Source: Porphyridium purpureum (lineage: Eukaryota > Rhodophyta > Bangiophyceae > Porphyridiales > Porphyridiaceae). Taken from it: a DNA stretch of 64,000 bases. The position numbers and the translations under genes are program-made. Below, one piece after another: positions 1 to 9,353 of this stretch (positions are counted from its first letter, which is position 1; each line of letters starts with the position of its first letter). The stretch lies in NCBI GenBank assembly GCA_008690995.1, contig VRMN01000002.1:744001-808000 (forward strand), written 5' to 3'. The notes below the pieces were generated by a model. The model worked only from the letters and a program-made list of their open reading frames with translations, was not told where the DNA came from and did no database searches.

Positions 1-1590
1 AAGACCGGTGTGTACGTAGCGGGCTCCATGTCGATCCAGCACCTCGACTCACTCTCGAACGCAGCGGTGGGTACGTCCCAGGATGCGTTCCTGATGTTTG
101 TCAGCGAGTCAAACTTTGAGCCGCACTGGGTGCACCAGTTCGGGAGCACTGGTGACGACTTTTTCGGTGACGTGGTGGTCAGCAGTTCCGGCGACGTCTA
201 TGCTTTCGGATGGACACGCGGGACCTTTGCCAGCTCGCCAAACCCCAACGCGGGCGCAAAGGACTGCCTCATGGTCAAGTTCAATGAGAATGGCCAGGTG
301 CAGACTGTACGCACGTTTGGCTCTTCCGGCGACGACTACATTACGCGTGTGCACTATGATGCCGACGATGATGCCTTCTTTGTGTCGGGCCACTTGGGCG
401 GCGACGAGATGCTCGCAGATTTCAAGGCACTGGATCCAAGCTATCCACAAGGGCGCGGCTTTGTGGCGAAATTCGATTCGCAGCTTGAGCTTGTTGTTGG
501 GTTGTACACAGGTCATACAAAGCACGACGTGGGCACAGGCATAACATTTGATGGGAACGGCGGCTTCTACTTTTCGTTTGCGACGTTCAGTCCGCGCGGC
601 ACGGTATACTCTGTCGTCCAGAAAATTGACAAGCACGGAAACACGTTGTGGACTGCCGACACGAGTTCAATGACTGTGGCACCGGCGCACGGGCTGTCGA
701 TGTGGTACGATGAATCCACGACACCTCCGCGCCCTTTGGTGGTGCTTTCTGGTGCCCTATATGCGAACGAAGCGTACAAGCTGAGCATCATTGCGTTGCG
801 TGCAGATGATGGCGGGCTTGTGCAAGTGGTGAGCGGCTGCTGCGAGTCTGGCTTTGCCAAGGCTTCTGGTGGAATGGTGGTCACTTCAGGCAACTACATA
901 GTTGCTCTTGGTCACCATGCCGAGCAGCAGAATGGGCTCGGCGAGAAGAGCCCCGTACTGGTTTCTGTGACTCCCACGGGTCATGCAGTGAGCAAAAAGC
1001 TAAGCTCGGTGGTCACTGAGGATCACGACGTGCGCATGAGTCATCCCATTGTGCTGAATGGCACCATCTACTTTGCGTCCACAAAGGGCGCCGACTTTAC
1101 TCTGCACGCGTATGCCATCGCAGGCGTGTTTGACAACGAGACAATCGACGACGCCGAAATTGGAGGCATACTGGTGGATGGTGCTGGAGCAGGAGAGAAT
1201 GCTGGCGCCGGGAATAGCCCAGGGTCACAAACGGGAGGCGGTGAGGGTGAGCTCGGGGTTGGTGCGATTATTGGCATTGTAGTTGGCGCGGCAGCCGTGG
1301 CTTTACTGCTTGCAGGGCTGCTGATTCTTGGCTTGTATGGAGGTCGTAACGGGTCTGAAAGAGACCGTCGCAACGTGCGACCCGAAAACCCACCCCCGAC
1401 ACCATTCGATGTTCTTTCCCTGGACGATAACATGGATGCGGACAGTCGCGGTTCTCATGCTTCTCTTCTGACCCCAGGACGAAGCAGGGAAGACTCTCAA
1501 GAAGAGCAGGATGATATCGACGCCAGTCAAAGCAATGACGGAACGATCGAAGACGGAACGACAGTCGTCTACAGGTACGATCCCATTTGA
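1..1590 (+). CDS. Cell-surface protein with SBBP-type beta-propeller repeats and one membrane span (5' partial)
   Basis: The frame is open from base 1, so the start lies outside the window. About 400 residues carry repeated units of the kind WVHQFGSTGDDFFGDV...GDVYAFGWT and RTFGSSGDDY...FFVSGHLGG, which match the SBBP/beta-propeller repeat of extracellular proteins. Then comes an acidic Gly/Asn-rich linker (about bases 1165-1245), one hydrophobic segment of about 30 residues rich in Gly, Ala, Val and Leu (about 1249-1345), a basic stop-transfer patch (GGRNGSERDRR) and a polar, acidic tail of about 80 residues. This fits a type I plasma-membrane protein with an outer propeller and a short cytosolic tail. 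Ligand and role are unknown. The 166-bp gap to the next gene is convergent (3' ends face each other). Confidence is good for the architecture and low for function. Confidence 0.75.
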   Translation, partial: KTGVYVAGSMSIQHLDSLSNAAVGTSQDAFLMFVSESNFEPHWVHQFGSTGDDFFGDVVVSSSGDVYAFGWTRGTFASSPNPNAGAKDCLMVKFNENGQVQTVRTFGSSGDDYITRVHYDADDDAFFVSGHLGGDEMLADFKALDPSYPQGRGFVAKFDSQLELVVGLYTGHTKHDVGTGITFDGNGGFYFSFATFSPRGTVYSVVQKIDKHGNTLWTADTSSMTVAPAHGLSMWYDESTTPPRPLVVLSGALYANEAYKLSIIALRADDGGLVQVVSGCCESGFAKASGGMVVTSGNYIVALGHHAEQQNGLGEKSPVLVSVTPTGHAVSKKLSSVVTEDHDVRMSHPIVLNGTIYFASTKGADFTLHAYAIAGVFDNETIDDAEIGGILVDGAGAGENAGAGNSPGSQTGGGEGELGVGAIIGIVVGAAAVALLLAGLLILGLYGGRNGSERDRRNVRPENPPPTPFDVLSLDDNMDADSRGSHASLLTPGRSREDSQEEQDDIDASQSNDGTIEDGTTVVYRYDPI

Positions 1591-1756
1591 GCTTCCCATT
1601 CGGATCCTGCCCATGTGTATATAACTAAAGGAAAAACACACGAGAATGTATGATTGGAACAAAGCAATGCGACTTTCAGAGTAACCGCTGAAGCAGGCTC
1701 CAACATATCCTCAGGAATCCCTATCGAGCGTCTCCAGCAGATCTTAGCGAAAATAT

Positions 1757-3484
1757 TCACAAACTATGCGCGCGCGCATATGCTTGGATGGAGCTTTGGC
1801 GGATTGCTCGAGATCTCATGGTCAAACTTGTTGCCGATTCGACCACGACTTCGACGTAGTCACCCGCCACAGCCCGCTTGAGCGTCTGTCCAAATTCGCC
1901 AGCCTGAATAGGCACGTCCTTGAAAAATACTCTTTTGTTTGTATCTGTGCGACCCGTCAGAAACCCAGGCAGTTTCTTCGCTCGCGCCTGTCCCTCCACG
2001 AGGACAAGATGCGATCTTCCTATTTCTGCTTGGTTCTTTTCTTCCGCCCTTTTGTGGAAAACAGAAATAATCTCCGCCAAACGACGACCTTTTTCTTCCT
2101 CACTCACTGTATCGACCAGGTGCACCGCCGCTGGAGTTCCGCTGCGCACGCTGTACGCGTACATGAAAGCATTCTCAAAGCCCACCTCTTGCATGAGCGA
2201 AACAGTCTCGGCGTGTTCGTCCAGCGTCTCGCCACAAAAGCCGGCTATAATGTCTGTCGAAAGCGCAACGCCAGGCAAACGTGAGCGCAGAGTATCCACG
2301 AGCTCTAAGTAAGCTTCTCGACTGTAACCCCGATTCATGCGCGCGAGGACCGGCGTAGACCCGCTCTGCGCGGGTACGTGCACCTGCTTACAAATGTTGG
2401 CGCGCTTCGACATGATGTCGATCATTTCGTCAGGATAGTCCTTTGGATGCGGACTCGTAAATCGAATGCGCATCTCTGGATCCACGGCACTTACTTCGCT
2501 GAGCAGATCCGCAAACACAAGGCCTCGGTCGCGCCGAGGGTATCGCGTCTCGAAACCAGCGGCGTACTGTACCTTGCCCGCAATCTGCACCGTCACTGGT
2601 CGTGCGGAAGCGGAGCCCAGCTGCAGCTGCGAGACGTCATTGTAACTGTTCACATTCTGGCCTAGGAGCACCACCTCCTTGAAACCCTGCTCGCTGAGTT
2701 CTCGAATCTCCCTCACCACAGATTTTAAGTCCCTCGATCGCTCAGCGCCACGTGTGCGCGGGACCACGCAGAAGGAGCAGGCGTTTGCACACCCACGCAT
2801 CACGGTCAGAAACGCCGACACATTGCCATCCTCGCCTTGCACGTCTCGCACGGGAGAAATCTCTGCGTAGGTATCCTCAGCAGACAGCTGAACATTATAT
2901 GCGGTCATATCGCTACCGTCACTTGCGGTCACAGCACGCAATGCGGACGGCAGCTCACGGTACGCGTCTGGACCCATCACAATTTGGCACAGCTTATCGT
3001 CGAGCAGCGAATGCTTGAGGTGTTCTGCCATGCATCCCAGCACCGCCACCACGGGACGATCTTCCTTGGGTCTCCTGCTGCCTATAGTGCGCAGATACTT
3101 TAGTCTCTGCATCACGCGCTGTTCTGCATTTTCTCGAATGGCACACGTGTTAAGAAGGAATACATTTGCCTGGTTCTCATCGGTGGTATATTCCACCTCG
3201 GTTTTCAACTCTTTCGCAATCAATGCGCGAACGACTTGAGTATCTGCGATGTTCATTGCACATCCATATGTCTCCTCAAAGATAACAAGCCTGCGAAACT
3301 TGGGCGCATTTCTCACCGTTGTCGTGACAGGCGTGACGGCAAGCGACGACGAGCCACCCATTGTCTCTGCCGCGGTCATGTCGACCACCGTTCGCGCAGT
3401 CTTGCACACGCGTCGAGCCGACTTACCGCTTCCATGGCGGGCAGTCGCCGCGGCAGACGAGGCCCACGCAAATACAAACGCCAT
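1757..3484 (-). CDS. tRNA methylthiotransferase, MiaB/CDK5RAP1 family, probably organellar
   Basis: Product of 575 residues. An N-terminal methylthiotransferase domain opens with ETYGCAMNIADTQ, followed by a radical-SAM core with the CxxxCxxC cluster motif RGCANACSFC (Cys232, Cys236, Cys239), and a C-terminal TRAM domain. In this family, two iron-sulfur clusters and SAM are used to add a methylthio group at C2 of i6A37 in tRNAs reading U-starting codons. The longer frame upstream starts with TTG, so I use the ATG at 3484. It gives the N-terminus MAFVFAWASSAAATARHG, which resembles the Phe-containing plastid transit peptides seen elsewhere in this window; mitochondrial targeting cannot be excluded. 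It could belong to the MiaB or the CDK5RAP1 branch; the CDKAL1/MtaB type is less likely. Confidence 0.9.
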   Translation of the reverse strand: MAFVFAWASSAAATARHGSGKSARRVCKTARTVVDMTAAETMGGSSSLAVTPVTTTVRNAPKFRRLVIFEETYGCAMNIADTQVVRALIAKELKTEVEYTTDENQANVFLLNTCAIRENAEQRVMQRLKYLRTIGSRRPKEDRPVVAVLGCMAEHLKHSLLDDKLCQIVMGPDAYRELPSALRAVTASDGSDMTAYNVQLSAEDTYAEISPVRDVQGEDGNVSAFLTVMRGCANACSFCVVPRTRGAERSRDLKSVVREIRELSEQGFKEVVLLGQNVNSYNDVSQLQLGSASARPVTVQIAGKVQYAAGFETRYPRRDRGLVFADLLSEVSAVDPEMRIRFTSPHPKDYPDEMIDIMSKRANICKQVHVPAQSGSTPVLARMNRGYSREAYLELVDTLRSRLPGVALSTDIIAGFCGETLDEHAETVSLMQEVGFENAFMYAYSVRSGTPAAVHLVDTVSEEEKGRRLAEIISVFHKRAEEKNQAEIGRSHLVLVEGQARAKKLPGFLTGRTDTNKRVFFKDVPIQAGEFGQTLKRAVAGDYVEVVVESATSLTMRSRAIRQSSIQAYARAHSL

Positions 3485-3909
3485 GCTGAGAACACTCACA
3501 ACTTCGCACACACGTGCTGCGCCCCGATCTCTTCGCTCCACCCCGATCGAGCTGCTCAAACGTCGGCCGGGCGGAGTACAGCTGTGATAGGTGTTCAGTG
3601 GGGTTCAGTCAATGTCAAGGAACTTTAAACGCCAGGGCAGCGACATGTTGCACGTTCAGCAGCAACAGCAGCAGCCTTTCAGCAGATGGCCGAGCCGTCC
3701 AGTACAGAGAAGACGCCGCCTTTGCGGTAAATACGGGACGCCAGTTATACGACCAAGCCGAACACCATGGATGACCTGAGATGGTCTGCAGCGTCTTCTG
3801 CGAACGGCTTTATCTCGTACCAATCGGCAGGTGAGTAGATGCACGGTGAAAGGGTGATATAATTTCTGAAGCGCAGAGCTTTATCATGCAAAGGTGCGAG
3901 CCTGTGTCG
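3485..3909. other. Intergenic spacer with short CAG/CAA tract
   Basis: This is the upstream region of the tRNA methylthiotransferase and the downstream region of presenilin, both on the minus strand. It holds a short CAG/CAA tract at about 3657-3677 and a TATAA-like stretch near 3860. Small open frames here have no recognisable protein features. No RNA gene is apparent. Confidence 0.5.
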
Positions 3910-5247
3910 TCAAGTAAATAGACCAGTTTCAAACAAATGAAGAACAAAAGGGCGCAATGATAGTGCTGCCATGATATAAAATATCATTCCAAACGTGAGA
4001 GAAATCGGAAGCGCAGGAAGAGGCTTCTGGAAGACAAGCAGCAAAAATAGAGTGCACAACAGGCCAAAAACAATGGCTACAGCAGTCACCCAAAATTCAA
4101 GCTGGCCACCGCTGCGCAGGCTGGTCCCCGTCAACACAGAATAAAATACGAAATCACCCAGACCCAATTTTAAATGGTGCTTCACTTGAAGGTCGGCTCT
4201 GCCTTCTATCTGACCAGAAACCACCGCAACGAGACTTGACGATGATGATGATGGTATTTGTGATGAAGCAGGCAAAGATGATGAGGTAGGGGGTTTTGTG
4301 TCCTCTTCATCTGAGTCGCCAGGATCAGTCGATACTTCACTGCATTCATCATCTGTGTCTGTCATCGGTAAGGTCTGGTATCCGTCATCGGCATGGGATC
4401 GGATGCTTGTGCGGCGCCTCGTACTGGTAGACGTAGGCCTCGCGTCTCTAATGTCTTGCACTCGATTGGACCCCGACCTGATCGTTTCGCGACCCGCATC
4501 ACTCGGGTCTGTATCGTACACGAGCGCCGGAAGACTCTCGTTACGTTCTGCCGCAATGTCGACCAGCCACTTGAGCGGTCCGTACGGCGACAGAACAGCG
4601 AAGAGATCCCATACCACGAGTCCGCAAAGAAGGAGCCACGTTGCAAGCGTGCCGACTGCGCGAAAGATCGTGCTCATAAGCGCTGCTACAAGTACGAGGT
4701 AGAGCTGATTGAACCACCTGGGTGCTTTCCAGAAAATGGCGAGCCAGCCAGTCAATGTCAAGTTCCACACAAGCAGCACGAATGTGATCCAGTCGACTGG
4801 CACGCAGCGGCTGACCAAAAGCACGCGCAAGTACGAACCGCCGTTGTACCCGAGAACAAGCAATATGCTGCCGCCCATCCATGCTTTAATAGCGCGGCCA
4901 AAGCGCATCTTGTACGCCATCGCCACACAGAATGTAAAGAACACGATAAACACGAGAAAGCTCCCTACAAACACCACGGCCACCTGCCTCTGCAGTTGCT
5001 CGTGGGCAAGACGATACCGCTCCGCGCGCTGCTCGGCACTTTCCGGCTGCTTTGTCAGCAGGCCGTCGAGCTTCCAAGGGCGATAATGCCGCAGCGCCGC
5101 GCGCTCGTCTTGCTCGTCGTGGACACACGTGAATGAGTAGTCAGGCGCACCTGCCAGAATCGCGCTCAACGCAATGCAACCCATGATTGGGTACACCACA
5201 CTAACCACGGCACTCGCCGCATCTTGCACGCTCTGCCGCTTGCCCAT
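3910..5247 (-). CDS. Presenilin, catalytic subunit of gamma-secretase
   Basis: Product of 445 residues, a polytopic aspartyl protease of the ER and endosomal membranes. Both catalytic aspartates are visible: Asp214 in VVWDLFAVLSPYGPL and Asp365 in LGLGDFVFYSVL. The C-terminal PAL motif is at 411-413 (LPALPIS). A long acidic, Ser-rich cytosolic loop separates the two catalytic helices (about residues 245-355), as in animal and plant presenilins. An SPP protease is ruled out by the order of motifs and the NESLPALVYD stretch before the loop. The open frame extends 201 residues upstream but overlaps the divergent gene, so I start at the ATG at 5247 (MGKRQSVQDAAS), just before the first membrane helix. 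Oddity: Trp, not the usual Tyr, precedes the first catalytic Asp. NCT, APH-1 and PEN-2 are not in this window. Confidence 0.93.
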   Translation of the reverse strand: MGKRQSVQDAASAVVSVVYPIMGCIALSAILAGAPDYSFTCVHDEQDERAALRHYRPWKLDGLLTKQPESAEQRAERYRLAHEQLQRQVAVVFVGSFLVFIVFFTFCVAMAYKMRFGRAIKAWMGGSILLVLGYNGGSYLRVLLVSRCVPVDWITFVLLVWNLTLTGWLAIFWKAPRWFNQLYLVLVAALMSTIFRAVGTLATWLLLCGLVVWDLFAVLSPYGPLKWLVDIAAERNESLPALVYDTDPSDAGRETIRSGSNRVQDIRDARPTSTSTRRRTSIRSHADDGYQTLPMTDTDDECSEVSTDPGDSDEEDTKPPTSSSLPASSQIPSSSSSSLVAVVSGQIEGRADLQVKHHLKLGLGDFVFYSVLTGTSLRSGGQLEFWVTAVAIVFGLLCTLFLLLVFQKPLPALPISLTFGMIFYIMAALSLRPFVLHLFETGLFT

Positions 5248-5404
5248 CCTAGACAGAGGCGACACACACCGCCGAATACGCTGCGCGTCTCCTGCCTGCG
5301 CACCTGCTGAAGACGTCACGGCGAACGCGCCAAACGCTTGAAAGCGAGTCTGGGCACATGCGCGCACACGAAGTCGAGTGCTCAAGAAGGAGCGCAGAGC
5401 GCAG

Positions 5405-6097
5405 ATGGGGAATATTTTGTACCGCGTGTTCAAGCGATATCGCCTGCGGTACCACGTGCGAGCAAAACTTGACGAGGTGAAGGAGCTTGTCCGCACCACG
5501 TACGAAAACTTTGAAGTGGTTCCTTCTTTCGGGATCTCCAGTGGTGAACATGCGGCTCCCGGTTCGCGCGAGAGCGTCAACCAGCCAAAGCCTGGTCTAC
5601 AACGCGATGCCAGCAATAAGCGTGCTGGAGATGGTACCGGTAAAGAACACATGGGGCCCGCCACGGCGCTGCGGAGTTGTACGGTGAGCGTGCTGTTGGA
5701 CACTGGCGAATTTCTAGCGCATGAAAAGAAGGACGTAGAGGCCAACCGCATACCGTTGAAGCTGGCCGCGAGGAACGTGCTGCTCGTGCGCCAGGCGGCG
5801 CGCCAGGTGGCGCAGGAAATGGGACTTGATTGGGGCTCCAGCGGATTCATTCACGTTCGGGGGCTTGACGCCATCGTGTCGGTGTATGAGGTCGGACATC
5901 ACTCCTTAATACTACATCTGCGAGTGTCACGCGCGCACGAAGCATATCACGACCGCATTTTGGCGTCCGTGGACGCAGCATTGGGGGTCAAGGGCTCCCA
6001 CATGTTTACTTTGGAGAAGCGCGAAACCTGCATTCTCAACGACCTCAAAGAGCTCCTGAGCGAATACGACCGCTACTTCTTCACGCGTCTCTCATAA
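5405..6097 (+). CDS. Conserved-looking protein of unknown function
   Basis: Product of 230 residues; the ATG at 5405 is the first in frame (the longer frame starts with GTG). The N-terminus MGNILYRVFKRYRLRY begins Met-Gly-Asn, which could be N-myristoylated, and is followed by basic residues that could aid membrane binding. The middle (about residues 45-85) is polar and probably disordered. The C-terminal half (about 90-230) looks folded, with predicted helices and the segment LEKRETCILNDLKELLSEYDRYFF at the end. I do not recognise a family. It shares a 157-bp divergent promoter region with presenilin and converges on MED31 with 56 bp between stop codons. Codon use is like its neighbours, which supports a real gene. 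Confidence 0.7.
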   Translation: MGNILYRVFKRYRLRYHVRAKLDEVKELVRTTYENFEVVPSFGISSGEHAAPGSRESVNQPKPGLQRDASNKRAGDGTGKEHMGPATALRSCTVSVLLDTGEFLAHEKKDVEANRIPLKLAARNVLLVRQAARQVAQEMGLDWGSSGFIHVRGLDAIVSVYEVGHHSLILHLRVSRAHEAYHDRILASVDAALGVKGSHMFTLEKRETCILNDLKELLSEYDRYFFTRLS

Positions 6098-6153
6098 CTG
6101 GCGGAGCACGAGCCGCTGTTCCATGTCATTTTGTCTCTTGAATGAGGTTGCGC

Positions 6154-6567
6154 TCACAGCGTACTGGATACGCGGTATTGCCAGAAGTAGCCCTGCTGCT
6201 GATGCAGGTACAATGTATAGTCCGGTCGCTTCAGCGCCGCGCGGAACGAAGCGTCCTGCAGTAGCTCTAAGAAATGCAGCGCGTGCGGGAACTGGATGTA
6301 TTTGCAGTAGTCGGGCCTTTTCCAGTAGGTTAAGTATTCCAAATACCGAACAAAGTCCGGGTCATCAAGATACATGTGTTGTGCTAAAAAGTGTAAATAG
6401 GCCGGCGAAGCAAGGCACTGAACCAATTCCAGCTCCACCTGGAATCGGTCTTTTTCCTCTAGGCCCGGCGCCGCCTTCTCGTCGCGCTCGAGCTCGGCGT
6501 TGGTTCCGATTTCTACATCCGCATCCGCTGAAACGTCCGGACCTTTTCCCTCTCCATCGTTTGCCAT
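6154..6567 (-). CDS. MED31: Mediator complex subunit 31 (SOH1)
   Basis: Product of 137 residues. After an acidic leader of about 42 residues comes the complete Med31 core: FQVELELVQCLASPAYLHFL, then DPDFVRYLEYLTYWKRPDY and PHALHFLELLQ, near invariant in eukaryotes. Med31 sits in the middle module of Mediator and bridges activators to RNA polymerase II. Length and single-domain form are normal for the family. The start is a clear ATG; the 214-bp spacer upstream, between it and the 3' end of LSG1, must hold the promoter. Confidence 0.95.
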   Translation of the reverse strand: MANDGEGKGPDVSADADVEIGTNAELERDEKAAPGLEEKDRFQVELELVQCLASPAYLHFLAQHMYLDDPDFVRYLEYLTYWKRPDYCKYIQFPHALHFLELLQDASFRAALKRPDYTLYLHQQQGYFWQYRVSSTL

Positions 6568-6781
6568 GGGGCGCAGCTAGCGCGACAGACGAGTCGACAC
6601 ACGGCGCTTTCTCCACGCGTTTCGGTGTTCACTTGCACAAAACTCTAAATCCTCGCTCCCCCGTCCTCTGCCCTCGTCATGGTCAGTCCCAGTTCCCATT
6701 CACGAGGATGAGAAGAAAATACGCTGCCGAGAACTTTTTACTTGCTACCACATCCCACATCTATGATGTCATCATGAGTCT

Positions 6782-8914
6782 CTACAGTCCGGTCTGACCG
6801 GCGTACGCACGGTCGATACGAGTTCCCGTGTGCGCGCCCTGTGCCATGTGCGGGCCGCGAATCGTGACACCGTTCGAAAAGGACTTTTTGGCTTTGTGAT
6901 TCATTTTCTGTCGCGGCGCTCTGGATTCGTGCGGTGTTAATCCGTGCTCCTCTTTCCGCATTTCGGGATCTGCGCTGATGGGTCCGTCCAATCTGGCCGC
7001 AGATGATGATGGAGAGTCCGAATGTGGGGCTGGAACGGCAGGAATCTTCTTCTGAGTCTGCCCCCGGTTTCTCACGTTCGGTCCGGCAACACTGTAGGCG
7101 CCTGCCTGCGCGCTGCCAGGTGGGGCATGGCAGTACACAAGCTTTCCCTTGGCATAATCTTTCAGGATTATTCTAGCAGAGCGGTGCACATCGGGCTTTC
7201 CGTGGTCGGACATGAAACCCCGCGCCCTTGCATGCGCCGCCAGCACTCGGCGCGCAAGGGACTCCTGATCGTCCAAGCCCGCGTTCAATGTATGAGGGTC
7301 GAGCGCTGTTCCTTTCGGCACACGAATCCCGTACACCTCCTCAAAGGTTTCAGTGGGGATTCGTGTCACGATCAGCTCAACCGGACTTACCGGGTCGCGC
7401 ATCTGGTCTATGGGAAGCACACCGTTGCATACCAAGTCCGCGCGACTGGTGGAAAAGTTGGGAAATACGAGTCCAGGACAGTCACAGAGCACAACGTGGT
7501 CATCGAGTACAAAACTCTGAAAGTGCTTCGTCTTGCCCGGTGTCGCCGAAACAGCCACGCGCTTTGATCCCATGATGGCATTGATTGTTGAGCTTTTTCC
7601 GACGTTCGGGTAGCCCACCATACCAACAACACACCGAGACTCCATTGGATTCCGTGACTTGCCCGGCAATGCCGTCTCATCATTCTCTGAAAGTTCGTCG
7701 TCGTTGCGTGACCGACGGTGCAGCTCTGCGTATGCTTCCGACTTGTGACTTGGCGTCCACTGATGAAACAAGTCCAACAGTTCGTCTAGGCTCAGCACCA
7801 GGCCCGCAGATTCAGAGTCGTTCGAGGCTGAGCCAATTATTTTCTCTCCTTGGCCAGACGCAGCATTGTCGTCGACGACAGGAGTTTCCGCTGGATGCTG
7901 CGATGAATTTTGGCCATTCCGCTGCGCGTCAGCGTGGCTGCTGTTGTTTGAGTCCGACTGCAATTCCGCCAAAGACGCATCGGAACCTTCGCCATCATCG
8001 TCGCTGGCGTCAGAACTACTCTGGGATGCACTGTCGCTCAATTTGCGATCAGATGCTTCACTATCTTTTTCCGATGCCTCTGCGGCCCGAACAGCCGAAA
8101 AGAAATAGAATTCAATGTTTCGCTCGCGCAAGTAATCGGCCCATGCGCCGAGCATGTCGGGCGATAGGTAGTCTGCCTTGTTCAAAAGCAGTACATATTT
8201 CTTGGCGGGATGCATAAATTCAGACACGTATGTGGCAAGATCCTCGCAAAAGTACAAGAGCGGATTCCTGGCATCGACAATCTGGCAAACTACATCACTG
8301 CGCTCGACGACGCGCCACAGCTGGCGCCAGATTTCTAGATTCTTTTCGAACGGCGTGAAAGCGCGCCGACTGAAGTGGCTCGCGAGTCCGAGTTCGTCCT
8401 CCACCTGAGCGAGCGCGCGCCTCCATTCAAGAAAAGCGTTCCGTTCCATGAGTTCGAGCTGTTCTGGCGTGGTTGTGTCATCCCACTGGGGGCGTCGCGG
8501 AATTCTCAGAACGCTCTCACGCGTGCGCAGTCTCTCAGCCTGTTCTCTTTCCAGCGCGCCCGCGCGCGAGAGCATTTCTCCTTTCGTAGTCACGCCAGCG
8601 GTCATTGTGGAGCCGAGCGCGGCCGCGGCGGTATCGCCAGCCACAACCACCATGTTCCCTGCGCCTCGCGCCGCGGCGCGGCGCTCCGGCACAAAGTCGC
8701 GCTGCCCGAGCTCTGCACTGAGCATGAATTCCGTCAGGTCATTGACGTCCAGCACGGACGTAAACGTCGCGGCGCCGGCGGACTCATCGAGCGTCGTGTG
8801 GTGCAACGACGACCTTGCGCGGCGCTCCTGCCGTCCAGACGTCTCCTTCGCCCTGTTACTCACCAGCGACCGTCCCAACGACGCAGCGCCGCCGCCTGAC
8901 TTCTTCTTACCCAT
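6782..8914 (-). CDS. LSG1: Large-subunit GTPase 1 (LSG1), cytosolic 60S maturation factor
   Basis: Product of 710 residues with the circularly permuted GTPase order of the YlqF/LSG1 family: the G4 motif LLLNKADYL comes before the G1 P-loop GYPNVGKSSTINAI, then the G2-like SATPGKTKHFQ and G3 DCPGLVFP. Between G4 and G1 lies an acidic, Ser-rich insert of about 150 residues, a known feature of LSG1 that is probably disordered. The N-terminus is basic (MGKKKSGGGAASLGRS) as in yeast Lsg1, and the C-terminal tail is basic too. In yeast and human the protein acts on pre-60S subunits after export and triggers release of Nmd3. The NOG2/GNL3 relatives have a shorter insert, so LSG1 is the best call. 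Confidence 0.93.
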   Translation of the reverse strand: MGKKKSGGGAASLGRSLVSNRAKETSGRQERRARSSLHHTTLDESAGAATFTSVLDVNDLTEFMLSAELGQRDFVPERRAAARGAGNMVVVAGDTAAAALGSTMTAGVTTKGEMLSRAGALEREQAERLRTRESVLRIPRRPQWDDTTTPEQLELMERNAFLEWRRALAQVEDELGLASHFSRRAFTPFEKNLEIWRQLWRVVERSDVVCQIVDARNPLLYFCEDLATYVSEFMHPAKKYVLLLNKADYLSPDMLGAWADYLRERNIEFYFFSAVRAAEASEKDSEASDRKLSDSASQSSSDASDDDGEGSDASLAELQSDSNNSSHADAQRNGQNSSQHPAETPVVDDNAASGQGEKIIGSASNDSESAGLVLSLDELLDLFHQWTPSHKSEAYAELHRRSRNDDELSENDETALPGKSRNPMESRCVVGMVGYPNVGKSSTINAIMGSKRVAVSATPGKTKHFQSFVLDDHVVLCDCPGLVFPNFSTSRADLVCNGVLPIDQMRDPVSPVELIVTRIPTETFEEVYGIRVPKGTALDPHTLNAGLDDQESLARRVLAAHARARGFMSDHGKPDVHRSARIILKDYAKGKLVYCHAPPGSAQAGAYSVAGPNVRNRGQTQKKIPAVPAPHSDSPSSSAARLDGPISADPEMRKEEHGLTPHESRAPRQKMNHKAKKSFSNGVTIRGPHMAQGAHTGTRIDRAYAGQTGL

Positions 8915-9353
8915 TCCACAACGCCAACAGACCTTGCCTACCTACTGCCACAGCCCGCGCGCTCCCTGTTTCTCGCACGCTTCCGCTTTCGTTTTCCCCC
9001 ACCTGCCCCCGCACCGTCGCCACCACCAAGTCTCGTAACTCCACACCGGCTAAAACGGTTCGGTTCATGTGGCAACCCCAAATCGGTTCGGTTTCCACGC
9101 TGTACCCATCTGACCTGTACACAACAGTACAGTGATGAAGTACAGTGATCCGAAAGTGTCAGTCAGACTCGGTTTCTATTAAAACAGGTCCGAATTGTGA
9201 TTTTGTGTGCGTGAGATATTGAGACATGGTTTTTGGTGGAGAAAGTGGTTTAAAGGGCGAGAGAAAGAGAGAAAGAGACAGGAGACAGAGAGGGAGAGAG
9301 GGACAGAGGGACAGAGGGACAGAGGGACAGAGGGAGAGGATTGATACGGCAGG
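8915..9353. promoter_or_regulatory. Divergent promoter region with four GTAC-core motifs
   Basis: This 439-bp spacer separates the start codons of LSG1 (minus) and the SNARE gene (plus). GTAC occurs at 9102, 9117, 9127 and 9140, and GTACAGTGAT appears twice, 13 bp apart, at 9127 and 9140. A near-repeat CGGTTCGGTT sits at about 9056 and 9093. A purine-rich tract follows and forms the likely 5' leader of the SNARE gene. Regulatory role is inference from position and recurrence elsewhere in the window. Confidence 0.45.
9299..9335 (+). repeat. 8-bp tandem repeat (GAGGGACA)n in a purine-rich leader
   Basis: About 4.6 copies of the unit GAGGGACA lie 19 bp before the ATG of the SNARE gene, inside a wider GA-rich tract (about 9258-9342). 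It is probably transcribed as part of the 5' leader. Confidence 0.85.

Noticed and set aside
4393-5136. Plus-strand frame of 247 codons
   Set aside because: Antisense of presenilin; no protein-like hydrophobic pattern or start context.
9102-9146. Paired GTACAGTGAT motifs as ends of a mobile element
   Set aside because: No target-site duplication, no inner coding sequence and the same motif recurs singly in many spacers, which fits a binding site better.
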